A DNA stretch of 64,000 bases from Streptomyces albicerus (GTDB taxonomy: Bacteria; Actinomycetota; Actinomycetes; Streptomycetales; Streptomycetaceae): contig NZ_VWMY01000026.1 of NCBI RefSeq assembly GCF_008905045.1, forward strand, positions 1 through 64,000, written 5' to 3'. Within the stretch, counting starts at the first letter, position 1. Every line of letters begins with the position of its first letter. Both the position numbers and the translations under genes were made by a program. Below the pieces are notes generated by a model, which searched no databases, had not been told where the DNA came from, and saw only the letters and a list, made by a program, of their open reading frames with translations. This document shows positions 1-7,368 of this stretch, piece by piece.

Positions 1-305
1 CCTTCGTACTCACCCGAGAGACTCTCTCGCGGCTTTCCTCCGGGCGCTTCCCTTCGGTCTTGCGTTTCCGACTCTATCAGACCGTTTCGGGCCGTGATTC
101 CCATCGGAGGGATTTGCCTTTTGGCCTCGCGGCCTTTCGACATTCACTACGTTAGCCGATTCCCTCGGCGACTCATAATCGAGTTCCGCAAGTTTGAATT
201 CAGACATGCAGGCACGCCGAATTCACCCTCGCTGAGAGGAAGTCGTAGGTAGTGGGTTGGCCGCTTCCGGCTGCTGGCTGAACGCCGTACCCGGTTCAAG
301 CGGCT
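1..305 (-). other. rRNA operon leader (pre-16S region), partial
   Basis: Read on the minus strand, positions about 1 to 83 carry the conserved Streptomyces pre-16S leader: GATAGAGTCGGAAACGC, then AAGACCGAAGGGAAGCGCC, GGAGGAAAGCC and GGTGAGTAC. In other streptomycetes this stretch lies about 300 nt before the mature 16S rRNA and takes part in RNase III processing. The 16S gene itself therefore lies just left of position 1, transcribed leftwards. The recognition is from memory of rrn leaders; aligning to any Streptomyces rrn operon would confirm it. A 65-codon open frame at 10 to 207 falls in this leader and is not believed. Confidence 0.85.
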
Positions 306-311
306 CGGACT

Positions 312-340
312 ACACTACGGACCGCCCAGGGGCGAGTCAA
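312..340 (-). promoter_or_regulatory. rRNA operon promoter (HrdB/sigma-70 type)
   Basis: On the minus strand TTGACT (340 to 335), a 17-nt spacer and TAGTGT (317 to 312) form a near-consensus vegetative promoter. TAGTGT is the -10 box typical of Streptomyces rRNA promoters. The -35 hexamer contains the TGA stop codon (339 to 337) of the mpg gene, so the promoter starts inside the end of that gene. Streptomyces rrn operons usually have several tandem promoters; I saw only this one clearly. Confidence 0.85.
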
Positions 341-978
341 GTTGGGCGGCGGCGGGGGGTATGGGCCCGATATGGGCTCACCGTCGGGTCGTTGTCGATC
401 CAGTAGCGCCACGGGTGGACACCTCCGTCGCCGGCCACGCCGGTGCGCGGACCGTTGCGTACCTGGTCGGAGGGCGCCGGGGTGCCCTCAAGAAGGGTCA
501 ACGGGGAACCCTCGGGACCGCACGCGTCCGTACCGTCGAGGGCTCGGTCGACCCCCAGGGCCGTGGCCAGGCGAGCGGGGCCTTTGGCCAGTTCCCTCTC
601 GTATCGGGCCGAAAGTCGACGTTTGCGGGCCAGTTCGGTGCCCTCGGTGATCTCGCCGGCGCGGAGCAGGACCGCGCTCGCCTGGCCCTCCGGGCCGCAC
701 ACCAGGTTCATGCAGTGCCACATGCCGTAGGTGAAGTAGACGTACACGTACCCGGGCGGACCGAACATCACGTCGTTGCGGGCCGTGCGGCCTCGATAGG
801 CGTGGGAGCCGGGATCGTTCGGACCGTCGTACGCCTCGACCTCCGTGAGGCGGAGCTCGATCGGACCGTCCGGGGTGGTGCGCACGAGGACGCGCCCCAG
901 GAGGTCGGGGGCGACCTCGAGTACGGGTCGGTCGAAGAACTCCCGGGTGAGGGGCGTACGGTCAGGGGCCGCGATCAT
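337..978 (-). CDS. mpg: DNA-3-methyladenine glycosylase (AAG/Mpg family)
   Basis: A 213-aa protein of the alkyladenine DNA glycosylase family, a cytoplasmic base-excision repair enzyme that removes alkylated purines. Visible signatures are LGRVLVR, the catalytic-glutamate stretch LTEVEAYDGPNDPGSHAYRG, MFGPPGYVYVYFTYGMWHCM (DNA intercalation and base pocket) and a C-terminal RTGV motif. The length fits bacterial members (about 200 aa). No strong Shine-Dalgarno precedes the ATG; TACGCT lies 8 nt before it, so a leaderless transcript is possible. It lies directly upstream of the rRNA operon, whose promoter overlaps its stop codon. Confidence 0.93.
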   Translation of the reverse strand: MIAAPDRTPLTREFFDRPVLEVAPDLLGRVLVRTTPDGPIELRLTEVEAYDGPNDPGSHAYRGRTARNDVMFGPPGYVYVYFTYGMWHCMNLVCGPEGQASAVLLRAGEITEGTELARKRRLSARYERELAKGPARLATALGVDRALDGTDACGPEGSPLTLLEGTPAPSDQVRNGPRTGVAGDGGVHPWRYWIDNDPTVSPYRAHTPRRRPT

Positions 979-1145
979 GGCGTACGAGCGTAGTGCAGAG
1001 GTGTGACTGCGTGCGGGGTGGTCAAGGAGCGTGCGCCTTGCCAGGGTGAGGGCGCGGAACCGGACACGGCTGGATCGCGTTTGTATGGATCAAGGATCCG
1101 ATCCGGACAGAACAACAACGGGGCGTTGCCCGAGGAGGAAAAGAC

Positions 1146-1931
1146 ATGGGGTTCAAGCGGCTGCTTGCGAGCCTGGGGGCCGGTGGGGCTTCGGTCGAGA
1201 CGGTACTGACCGAGGTCAATGTCGTTCCGGGCGGCGTCGTCCAGGGTGAGGTGCGGATCCAGGGTGGGTCCGTGAACCAGGAGATCGAAGGACTGTCCGT
1301 CGGGCTGCAGGCGCGGGTGGAGGTCGAGGGGCACGACGACCAGGAGCACAAGCAGGACATCGAGTTCGCGAAGCTGCGCCTCGGCGGCGCCTTCGAGCTG
1401 CAGGCGAACGCGGTACACGCGGTGCCGTTCGGGCTGGAGATCCCGTGGGAGACCCCGATCACGACCATCGACGGTCAGCCGCTGCGCGGGATGAACATCG
1501 GGGTGACCACCGAGCTCGAGATCGCGCGTGCCGTGGACTCCGGTGACCTGGACCCGATCAGCGTGCATCCGCTGCCGGCGCAGCAGGCTCTCCTGGACGC
1601 GTTCATCCAGCTGGGCTTCCGCTTCAAGAGTGCGGACATGGAGCGCGGTCACATCCGGGGTACGCGGCAGAAACTGCCCTTCTACCAGGAGATCGAGTTC
1701 TTCCCGCCGCAGCAGTACCGCGGTCTCAACCAGATCGAGCTGAGCTTCGTCGCGGACGACCGCGAGATGGACGTCGTCCTGGAGATGGACAAGAAGCCGG
1801 GTCTGTTCAGCGAGGGCAGTGACTCGTTCCGCTCCTTCAAGATGGGTCTCAACGACTACCAGGGGACCGACTGGGCGGCGTATCTCAACCAGTGGCTGTC
1901 CGAGGTCGGTAGCCGTCGCAACTGGTTCTAG
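1146..1931 (+). CDS. spo0M: Spo0M-family sporulation control protein
   Basis: A 261-aa cytoplasmic protein of the SpoOM (arrestin-like) family. In Bacillus, Spo0M affects sporulation and cell division; in Streptomyces the role is not settled. The N-terminal half has the typical run MGFKRLLASLGAGG, then VETVL, VQGEVRI and the central PFGLEIPWETPIT. The ATG follows a strong AGGAGG site (1132 to 1137). The upstream region shared with the divergent mpg gene holds four GATC sites in 31 bp (see findings). It probably forms a two-gene unit with the PEBP gene 51 nt downstream. Confidence 0.9.
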   Translation: MGFKRLLASLGAGGASVETVLTEVNVVPGGVVQGEVRIQGGSVNQEIEGLSVGLQARVEVEGHDDQEHKQDIEFAKLRLGGAFELQANAVHAVPFGLEIPWETPITTIDGQPLRGMNIGVTTELEIARAVDSGDLDPISVHPLPAQQALLDAFIQLGFRFKSADMERGHIRGTRQKLPFYQEIEFFPPQQYRGLNQIELSFVADDREMDVVLEMDKKPGLFSEGSDSFRSFKMGLNDYQGTDWAAYLNQWLSEVGSRRNWF

Positions 1932-1982
1932 GCTCGGAGGCGAGAGTTTCCACGGATCAGGAACCGATCAGGAGGTGCCGAG

Positions 1983-2522
1983 GTGACCGAGCCCATGAGG
2001 CCGCCGCTTCCCCATGACTTCCATCCCGCCGTGCCGTCGTTCACGGTCACGAGTGAGGACGTCGAGCCGGGCGCGACGCTGAACGACGCTCAGGTCTACG
2101 CGGCCGGGAACACCTCGCCGCAGCTGCGGTGGGAGGGCTTCCCGCCGGGGACCAAGAGTTTCGCCGTGACGTGCTTCGATCCGGACGCCCCTACGGGGAG
2201 TGGATTCTGGCACTGGGTCGCGTTCGACATCCCGGCCTCGGTGACGGAGCTGCCGACGGGCGCGGGCACGGGGAAGTTCGAGGGCCTGCCGGAGGGCGCG
2301 GTCCAGGTGCGCAACGACTATGGGTCGAAGGAGTTCGGCGGCGCCGCGCCGCCGGCCGGGGATCCGGCGCACCGGTACGTGTTCACGGTGTACGCGGTGG
2401 ACCAGGAGAAGCTCGGTCCGGACGCGGACGCATCGCCGGCCGTCGTGGGCTTCAACCTCCGGTTCCATACGTTGGCGAGGGCCCACATCATCGGTGAGTA
2501 CGCGGCTCCTGCGGACAGCTGA
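1983..2522 (+). CDS. PEBP / YbhB-YbcL family (RKIP-like) protein
   Basis: A 179-aa member of the phosphatidylethanolamine-binding protein family (YbhB/YbcL branch). The fold's anion-binding signature is present: TSPQLRWEG, CFDPDAPTGSGFWHWV and the C-terminal HRYVFTVYAVD. Bacterial members have no agreed function; they bind small anionic ligands. Translation starts at GTG 1983 behind AGGAGGT (1970 to 1976). An internal ATG at codon 5 is a less likely start. A clear terminator follows the stop codon. Confidence 0.9.
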   Translation: MTEPMRPPLPHDFHPAVPSFTVTSEDVEPGATLNDAQVYAAGNTSPQLRWEGFPPGTKSFAVTCFDPDAPTGSGFWHWVAFDIPASVTELPTGAGTGKFEGLPEGAVQVRNDYGSKEFGGAAPPAGDPAHRYVFTVYAVDQEKLGPDADASPAVVGFNLRFHTLARAHIIGEYAAPADS

Positions 2523-2539
2523 GCGTTCACTGAACGTTT

Positions 2540-2585
2540 GCCCGCCTCTGGTCTTGGAATTGATCAGGGGCGGGCAGTTTTTATT
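2540..2585 (+). terminator. Rho-independent terminator after the PEBP gene
   Basis: GCCCGCCTCTG (2540 to 2550) pairs with CAGGGGCGGGC (2565 to 2575), with one G-T pair, and is followed by AGTTTTTATT. This is an unusually textbook terminator for Streptomyces. It ends the spo0M-PEBP unit before the HNH gene. Confidence 0.85.
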
Positions 2586-2667
2586 GCGTTGTCCATCTCG
2601 GCGTGCCCGGCCAGAGTTGATCCAAGCCCGCCAGGGGGTGGGCCGGTGCACATGGGAGGTGGGCTTG

Positions 2668-3171
2668 ATGCGGGACACGCTGGTACTGAATGCGAGCTTT
2701 GAGCCGCTGTCGACGGTGACGTTGAACCGGGCCGTCGTTCTGGTGCTGCAGGACAAGGCTGTCGTCGAGCAGGCCCACCCCGAACTGCGTATGCGCGGAG
2801 CCGCGCTCGATATACCGGCGCCCCGGGTGATCAGGCTGTGCCGCTATGTACGGGTGCCGTTCCGAAGACAAGCGCCGTGGTCGAGGCGGGGTGTTCTGGT
2901 GCGTGACCGGCACAGGTGCGCGTACTGCGGTCGTCGGGCGACGACCGTGGACCATGTGGTGCCTCGGGCGCAGGGTGGTCAGGACTCCTGGCTGAACACG
3001 GTGGCCTCGTGTGCGGCGGACAACCATCGCAAGGCTGCGCGTACGCCCGAGCAGGCGGGGATGCCGTTGCTGCGGCAGCCGTTCGAGCCGACGCCGGCCG
3101 ATGCGATGTTGCTGGCGCTGGGGCAGGACGACTTCGAGGCGTTGCCGGAGTGGCTTGCTCAGCCTGCGTGA
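2668..3171 (+). CDS. HNH endonuclease family protein
   Basis: A 167-aa protein with a C-terminal HNH (McrA-like) nuclease domain: CAYCGR (first zinc pair), VDHVVPRAQGG (catalytic His) and a following N...C..DNHRK stretch. The N-terminal part (LVLNASFEPLSTVTLNRAVVLVL) is the conserved lead-in of a widespread actinobacterial HNH family, so it looks like a housekeeping protein rather than a homing or restriction enzyme. No partner methylase is nearby. Start ATG 2668 is set by GGGAGGTGGG (2654 to 2663). Confidence 0.9.
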   Translation: MRDTLVLNASFEPLSTVTLNRAVVLVLQDKAVVEQAHPELRMRGAALDIPAPRVIRLCRYVRVPFRRQAPWSRRGVLVRDRHRCAYCGRRATTVDHVVPRAQGGQDSWLNTVASCAADNHRKAARTPEQAGMPLLRQPFEPTPADAMLLALGQDDFEALPEWLAQPA

Positions 3172-3230
3172 GCGCTCCGCTGGGAGAGCCGGAGTGCTGT
3201 CGGGTGTTTCGTCGGCTGCGGGTGAGTCAT

Positions 3231-3259
3231 GGCTGGTCGCGCAGTTCCTCGCGCCCCTA
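3231..3259 (+). repeat. Streptomyces intergenic repeat, short form, copy 1
   Basis: GGCTGGTCGCGCAGTTCC begins a copy of the dispersed intergenic repeat, here with TCGCGCCCCTAA at the end. It lies after the HNH stop codon. Seven other copies are listed below at 6736, 28215, 29730, 47334, 50069, 53368 and 58193. Confidence 0.8.
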
Positions 3260-3324
3260 AAAGATTGCGCCGTTCCCCGCGCCCCAAGCCCACGCCACCA
3301 CGCAGGAGCCCCGCCGTGCGCAAG

Positions 3325-3364
3325 AAGCAGGGGGCCCGCCTCATGAGAGGCGGGCCCCCTGCTT
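3325..3364. terminator. Bidirectional terminator between convergent genes
   Basis: A perfect 18-bp stem (AAGCAGGGGGCCCGCCTC paired with its complement) closes on an ATGA loop (3343 to 3346). It sits between the convergent HNH (+) and stomatin-like (-) genes and can serve both. Confidence 0.85.
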
Positions 3365-3373
3365 TCGCGTTGC

Positions 3374-4321
3374 TCAGTCCGTGACCGATGGCTTCTCTCG
3401 GCGTTCTGTGCCGCCTCCGTTGCCCGGGCCGCCGCCCATTCCGCCCATCGGGCCGAAGTTGCCCATGGCGCCGCTCAGGCCCTTGAGGGCGTCGCCGATT
3501 TCGCTGGGGACGATCCAGAGCTTGTTGGCGTCGCCCTCGGCGATCTTCGGGAGCATCTGGAGGTACTGGTAGGCGAGGAGCTTCTGGTCCGCGTCACCGG
3601 CGTGGATGGACTCGAAGACCGTACGGATCGCCTGGGCCTCGCCCTCGGCGCGCAGTGCGGCGGCCCGGGCCTCACCTTCGGCCCGCAGGATCGCGGACTG
3701 CTTCTCACCCTCGGCGGTGAGGATCTGCGACTGGCGGATGCCCTCGGCGGTGAGGATCGCGGCGCGCTTGTCACGGTCGGCGCGCATCTGCTTCTCCATC
3801 GAGTCCTGGATGGAGGTGGGCGGCTCGATGGCCTTGAGCTCGACGCGGTTGACGCGGATGCCCCACTTGCCGGTGGCCTCGTCGAGGACGCCGCGCAGGG
3901 CCGCGTTGATCTCCTCGCGGGAGGTGAGGGTCCGCTCCAGGTCCATGCCGCCGATGATGTTACGGAGCGTGGTGACGGTGAGCTGCTCGATCGCCTGGAT
4001 GTAGCTGGCGACCTCGTACGTGGCCGCGCGGGCGTCGGTCACCTGGTAGTAGATGACCGTGTCGATGTTCACGACCAGGTTGTCCTGGGTGATCACCGGC
4101 TGGGGCGGGAAGGGCACGACCTGTTCACGGAGGTCGATGCGGTTGCGGATCGAGTCGATGAACGGGACGACGATGTTGAGGCCGGCGTTGAGCGTCCGCG
4201 TGTAGCGGCCGAAGCGCTCGACGATGGCCGCGCTGGCCTGTGGGATGACTTGGATGGTCTTGATCAGCGCGATGAAGACCAACACCACCAGAATGATCAG
4301 GACGATGATGATCGGTTCCAT
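3374..4321 (-). CDS. SPFH/Band 7 (stomatin/paraslipin-like) membrane protein
   Basis: A 315-aa protein with one N-terminal membrane helix (MEPIIIVLIILVVLVFIALI) followed by an SPFH domain (QASAAIVERFGRYTRTL, PFIDSIRNRIDLREQV, NLVVNIDTVIYYQVTD). An Ala/Glu-rich coiled coil with repeated AEGE(K/A) follows, then a Gly/Met-rich tail. Such proteins form oligomeric membrane microdomain scaffolds and usually pair with NfeD proteins, as here: the NfeD gene lies 151 nt upstream on the same strand. The start is chosen because GGGGAG sits 8 nt before this ATG; a longer open frame upstream has no such support. Confidence 0.92.
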   Translation of the reverse strand: MEPIIIVLIILVVLVFIALIKTIQVIPQASAAIVERFGRYTRTLNAGLNIVVPFIDSIRNRIDLREQVVPFPPQPVITQDNLVVNIDTVIYYQVTDARAATYEVASYIQAIEQLTVTTLRNIIGGMDLERTLTSREEINAALRGVLDEATGKWGIRVNRVELKAIEPPTSIQDSMEKQMRADRDKRAAILTAEGIRQSQILTAEGEKQSAILRAEGEARAAALRAEGEAQAIRTVFESIHAGDADQKLLAYQYLQMLPKIAEGDANKLWIVPSEIGDALKGLSGAMGNFGPMGGMGGGPGNGGGTERREKPSVTD

Positions 4322-4472
4322 CGTGGCTCCCCGTACCCTTCTCCGCCTCGGTGCTTCCGGGTCCGCTCGGTACTTCCGGAAGATCTTGTGATTGTCGAAG
4401 ATCTTGCTGGACGAGTGTGTCAGACCACAACTCGCCACGTGGGGCGTTCCGTTCAGTGAACGCCTCGGGGAG

Positions 4473-4904
4473 TCACATGACGATCGCCGTGGCCCCTTCG
4501 ATCTCCACGACGTCCACTTCCTGGCCCACTTCGAAGGCGCGTCCGGTGTCGAGGGAACGCGCGGACCAGACCTCTCCGGCGAGCTTGATCCGGCCGCCGG
4601 AGCCGTCAACTCTCTCCAGCACGACGGCCTGTTTGCCCTTCAACGCGTCTATGCCCGTGGCGAGTTGGGGCCGCTGGGCGCGATGCCGGGCCGCGACGGG
4701 GCGTACGACCGCGAGGAGCGCGACCGAGACCGCGGCGAAGACCACGACCTGGAGGACGACACCGCCTCCGAGGCCCGCGGTCACGGCGCCCGCGACGGCG
4801 CCGACGGCGAGCATTCCGAACTCCGGCATCGCGGTAACGACGAGCGGGATTCCGAGCCCCGCCGCGCCGATCAGCCACCACACCCATGCGTCGATGTCGT
4901 CCAC
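4473..4904 (-). CDS. NfeD family membrane protein
   Basis: A 143-aa protein with two or three N-terminal membrane segments (WVWWLIGAAGLGIPLVV and a long Gly/Val-rich stretch) and a C-terminal OB-fold (GKQAVVLERVDGSGGRIKLAGEVWSARS), the standard short NfeD1b layout. NfeD proteins act with SPFH proteins in membrane microdomains; the stomatin-like gene follows directly. The GTG or ATG choice at the 5' end is not in doubt by more than a few codons. Confidence 0.9.
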   Translation of the reverse strand: MDDIDAWVWWLIGAAGLGIPLVVTAMPEFGMLAVGAVAGAVTAGLGGGVVLQVVVFAAVSVALLAVVRPVAARHRAQRPQLATGIDALKGKQAVVLERVDGSGGRIKLAGEVWSARSLDTGRAFEVGQEVDVVEIEGATAIVM

Positions 4905-4976
4905 GTGGTCATGGTAGGTCCGCGGGTCCTGTCGCGGACAGGGCGCCGATCAAGTTGGGGCGGGTGTTCCCGGTTG

Positions 4977-5768
4977 TCAGGACAGCGGCAGGCCCTGGGC
5001 GGTCCAGCGGTCGCCGTTCTGTTCGACGACGAGCGGGAGGCCGAAGCACAACGACAGGTTGCGCGAGGTGAGTTCGAGCTCCAGGGGGCCGGCGGCGAGC
5101 ACCTTGCCCTGACGGATCATCAGGACGTGGGTGAAGCCGGGGGCGATCTCCTCGACGTGGTGCGTGACCATGAGCATGGAGGGGGCGATCGGGTCGCGGG
5201 CGAGGCGGCCGAGACGGCGTACGAGGTCCTCGCGGCCGCCGAGGTCGAGGCCGGCGGCGGGCTCGTCGAGGAGCAGCAGCTCGGGGTCGGTCATCAGCGC
5301 GCGGGCGATGAGGGTGCGCTTGCGCTCGCCCTCGGAGAGCGTGCCGAACTTGCGGTCCACGTATTCGGTCATGCCGAGGCGGTCGAGGAAGGCGCGGGCG
5401 CGCTGCTCGTCGACGTCCTCGTAGTCCTCGTGCCAGCCGGCCGTCATGCCGTACGCAGCGGTCAGCACCGTCTGCAGGACGGTCTGGCGCTTGGGGAGCT
5501 TGTCGGCCATGGCGATGCCGGCCATGCCGATGCGGGGGCGCAGCTCGAAGACGTCGACCTTGCCGAGGGTCTCGCCGAGGATGGTGGCGGTGCCGTGGCT
5601 GGGGAAGAGGTAGCTGGAGGCGAGGTTCAGAAGGGTCGTTTTTCCGGCGCCGTTGGGACCGAGGATGACCCAGCGCTCGCCTTCCTTGACCGACCAGGAG
5701 ACCTGGTCCACCAGAGCCCGGCCCTCTCGGACCACGGATACGTCCTCAAGCTCCAGAACATCGCTCAT
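4977..5768 (-). CDS. ABC transporter ATP-binding protein
   Basis: A 263-aa ABC ATPase: Walker A GPNGAGKTTLL, signature LSEGERKR, Walker B LLLLDEPAAGLD and switch His in VTHHVEE. No permease or binding-protein gene lies next to it, so its partner is unknown; the sequence is closest in style to stand-alone ModF/YheS-like single-domain ATPases. The start at 5768 follows GGGAGACAG; a start 6 codons upstream lacks a ribosome site. It is divergent from the gene at 5891. Confidence 0.88.
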   Translation of the reverse strand: MSDVLELEDVSVVREGRALVDQVSWSVKEGERWVILGPNGAGKTTLLNLASSYLFPSHGTATILGETLGKVDVFELRPRIGMAGIAMADKLPKRQTVLQTVLTAAYGMTAGWHEDYEDVDEQRARAFLDRLGMTEYVDRKFGTLSEGERKRTLIARALMTDPELLLLDEPAAGLDLGGREDLVRRLGRLARDPIAPSMLMVTHHVEEIAPGFTHVLMIRQGKVLAAGPLELELTSRNLSLCFGLPLVVEQNGDRWTAQGLPLS

Positions 5769-5890
5769 GAGCGCGCTGTCTCCCATTGCAGTCTCGGCCG
5801 TCGCTTACGTCTGTGGACGCAGCCCCCAGGGAAAACCTACGCCACCGGTCGACCGGTCCAATCCATCGGCCGGTCCTTAGGGTGGGGGGC

Positions 5891-6679
5891 ATGCTTTCGG
5901 AACCACGCTCAGGACGGCTGGCCGCATGGGGAAATGCCCTGTTGGCCGGTTTTGCGTCGCCGGACGACGCGGTCGTCGCCATCGTCGGTGAGGACGCCGT
6001 GCACCGGGTCGAGGGGCTGCCCGGTGAGACGGGGCCTGTCGGACTCACGCTCGCCCTGGGGCGGCTGCGCGCGCTCGGGGTGACCGGCCTGCGGGTCGCG
6101 CTGCCCGCGCCCGGGCATCCGCTGGGGCTGAGCGGGCCGCCGGAGTTCAACGCCCGCGCCCTCGACGCCGAGCAGGCGGTGGTCTGCCACGGGGCCGCGC
6201 TGGGGCTCGTGCCCGAGGTGTACGAGGCCGGGCCCGAGGGCGACGTGCACGTGGAGGTCCTCTGGCACTGTCTGCCCGTGCGCGAGGCGCCGCCCGCCGA
6301 CGTGCCGTCCCTCGGCGAGGCCGAGCGGGAGCTCGCGGAGGCGCTGCGTGACGCCACCGACGTGCTGTCGCAGCTCGATGTCGCCGGGTCGGGTCCGGTC
6401 GCCGAGGCGGCGATCGACGCGTACCGGGCGCGGGCCGAGCGGGGCCGTGAGGTGCTCGCCCCCGGATATCCGCCGCGTGCGGTACGGGTGTTGGAGCTGG
6501 CCCAGCGCGTCGGGCTGCTCATCTCGGTCGCGTACGAGAACGGCCACGGCGGGGCCGTGAGCGCGTCGGAGATGGCCGCACGCTCCGAGGCCCTGCGCCC
6601 TGTGGAACGTACGGCCAGGCGGGCACAGGTGGCGGCGTACAACGCGTTTGTGGAGGAGCGGGAGCGGGGGGTTCGCTAG
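5891..6679 (+). CDS. Conserved hypothetical protein (actinobacterial)
   Basis: A 262-aa soluble protein I cannot assign to a function. It is Ala/Leu/Glu-rich with no signal peptide or membrane segment. The middle (FNARALDAEQAVVCHGAALGLVPEVYEAG) looks like a compact alpha/beta domain and the C-terminal 100 residues are helical. The ATG at 5891 is preceded by GGTGGGGGGC, and TAGGGT lies 7 nt before it, so a leaderless transcript is possible. A 14-bp palindrome ACCGGTCGACCGGT (5844 to 5857) lies in the divergent promoter region shared with the ABC ATPase. Confidence 0.7.
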   Translation: MLSEPRSGRLAAWGNALLAGFASPDDAVVAIVGEDAVHRVEGLPGETGPVGLTLALGRLRALGVTGLRVALPAPGHPLGLSGPPEFNARALDAEQAVVCHGAALGLVPEVYEAGPEGDVHVEVLWHCLPVREAPPADVPSLGEAERELAEALRDATDVLSQLDVAGSGPVAEAAIDAYRARAERGREVLAPGYPPRAVRVLELAQRVGLLISVAYENGHGGAVSASEMAARSEALRPVERTARRAQVAAYNAFVEERERGVR

Positions 6680-6735
6680 GCCGTGCGCCCAGGGGCTCGG
6701 CGGGGAGTGTTGTCGGGCGAGTGCGGGTGAGTGGG

Positions 6736-6795
6736 GGCTGGTCGCGCCCACGCGGCGGAGCCGCAAAATGTCACAGTTCCGCGCCCCTAAGGGGC
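6736..6795 (+). repeat. Streptomyces intergenic repeat, long form, copy 2
   Basis: This copy begins GGCTGGTCGCG, then carries an extra block CCCACGCGGCGGAGCCGC plus about 12 nt before TTCCGCGCCCCTAAGGGGC. The same long form appears inverted at 29730. It lies between the hypothetical gene at 5891 and the convergent chaplin gene. Confidence 0.75.
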
Positions 6796-6871
6796 TGAGT
6801 TGAAGGCATGCCTTCAACGGGCGCGGGGAGCCTGCACCGGTCGGCCAAAGATCCGATGGGCCGAAACCCGG

Positions 6872-6903
6872 ACCGGCCCCCCAGGCGTGCCTGGAAGGCC
6901 GGT
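6872..6903 (-). terminator. Probable terminator of chpE
   Basis: On the minus strand ACCGGCC and CCAGGC pair with GCCTGG and GGCCGGT around a short loop, giving an interrupted stem of about 13 bp downstream of the chpE stop. A TTT run follows about 5 nt later. It is plausible as a terminator but not a strong consensus. Confidence 0.55.
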
Positions 6904-6928
6904 GGTCACTGCTGACCCGGGGCGTACG

Positions 6929-7174
6929 TCAGCCGTTGAAGCCGTCGTTGCCGAACGCCGGGTTCAGGATGCCGACAACGTTCACCGTGTTGCCGACCGC
7001 GTTCACCGGGATGGCGACCGGGACCTGGACGAGGTTGCCCGAGGCGACGCCCGGCGAGCCCACGGCCTTGCCGCCCGCGTGCGCACCATCGGTGGCGGAG
7101 GCGAAACCGGCACCGGCGGCAACCAGGCCACCGGCCACCATCGTGACGGCTGCGGCCTTCTTCAGGTTCTTCAC
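6929..7174 (-). CDS. chpE: Short chaplin (ChpE-like)
   Basis: An 81-aa secreted hydrophobic protein: signal peptide KNLKKAAAVTMVAGG...GFASA, then one chaplin domain (GSPGVASGNLVQVPV, NVVGILNPAFGN). Chaplins assemble into amyloid-like films that let aerial hyphae leave the aqueous surface. The domain has no cysteine; among S. coelicolor chaplins that feature marks ChpE, the cysteine-less short form also expressed during vegetative growth. There is no sortase signal. Start GTG 7174 follows AAGGAGAGGG; upstream in-frame codons have no ribosome site. Confidence 0.93.
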   Translation of the reverse strand: MKNLKKAAAVTMVAGGLVAAGAGFASATDGAHAGGKAVGSPGVASGNLVQVPVAIPVNAVGNTVNVVGILNPAFGNDGFNG

Positions 7175-7368
7175 TTCTAAGCCCTCTCCTTGTGAACCAC
7201 TGCGGCAAAGCGCCGCAGCACGCACTGGAGAACGGCGGAGATCCCGGAAGGATGCGCCATCCGGGGGACATTCCCACGACGGTATGAATCTCAGCCCGGA
7301 ACGGAACCCTCCGTATTGCCGTCCGTAGTGCTGTCCGGAAGGCCGCCGACCCTCGGATCAGCAGGTCA

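Noticed and set aside
10..207. 65-codon open frame on the minus strand starting MSEFKLAELDY
   Set aside because: It lies in the conserved pre-16S leader, whose sequence is constrained by RNA processing; there is no ribosome site at proper distance.
2668..3171. HNH gene as part of a restriction or homing system
   Set aside because: No methylase, intron or mobile feature is adjacent, and the family is a widespread core actinobacterial protein.
4392..6083. 563-aa plus-strand open frame across the NfeD and ABC genes
   Set aside because: It is the antisense shadow of two well-supported genes; the translation is Gly/Arg/Glu-rich with no domain.
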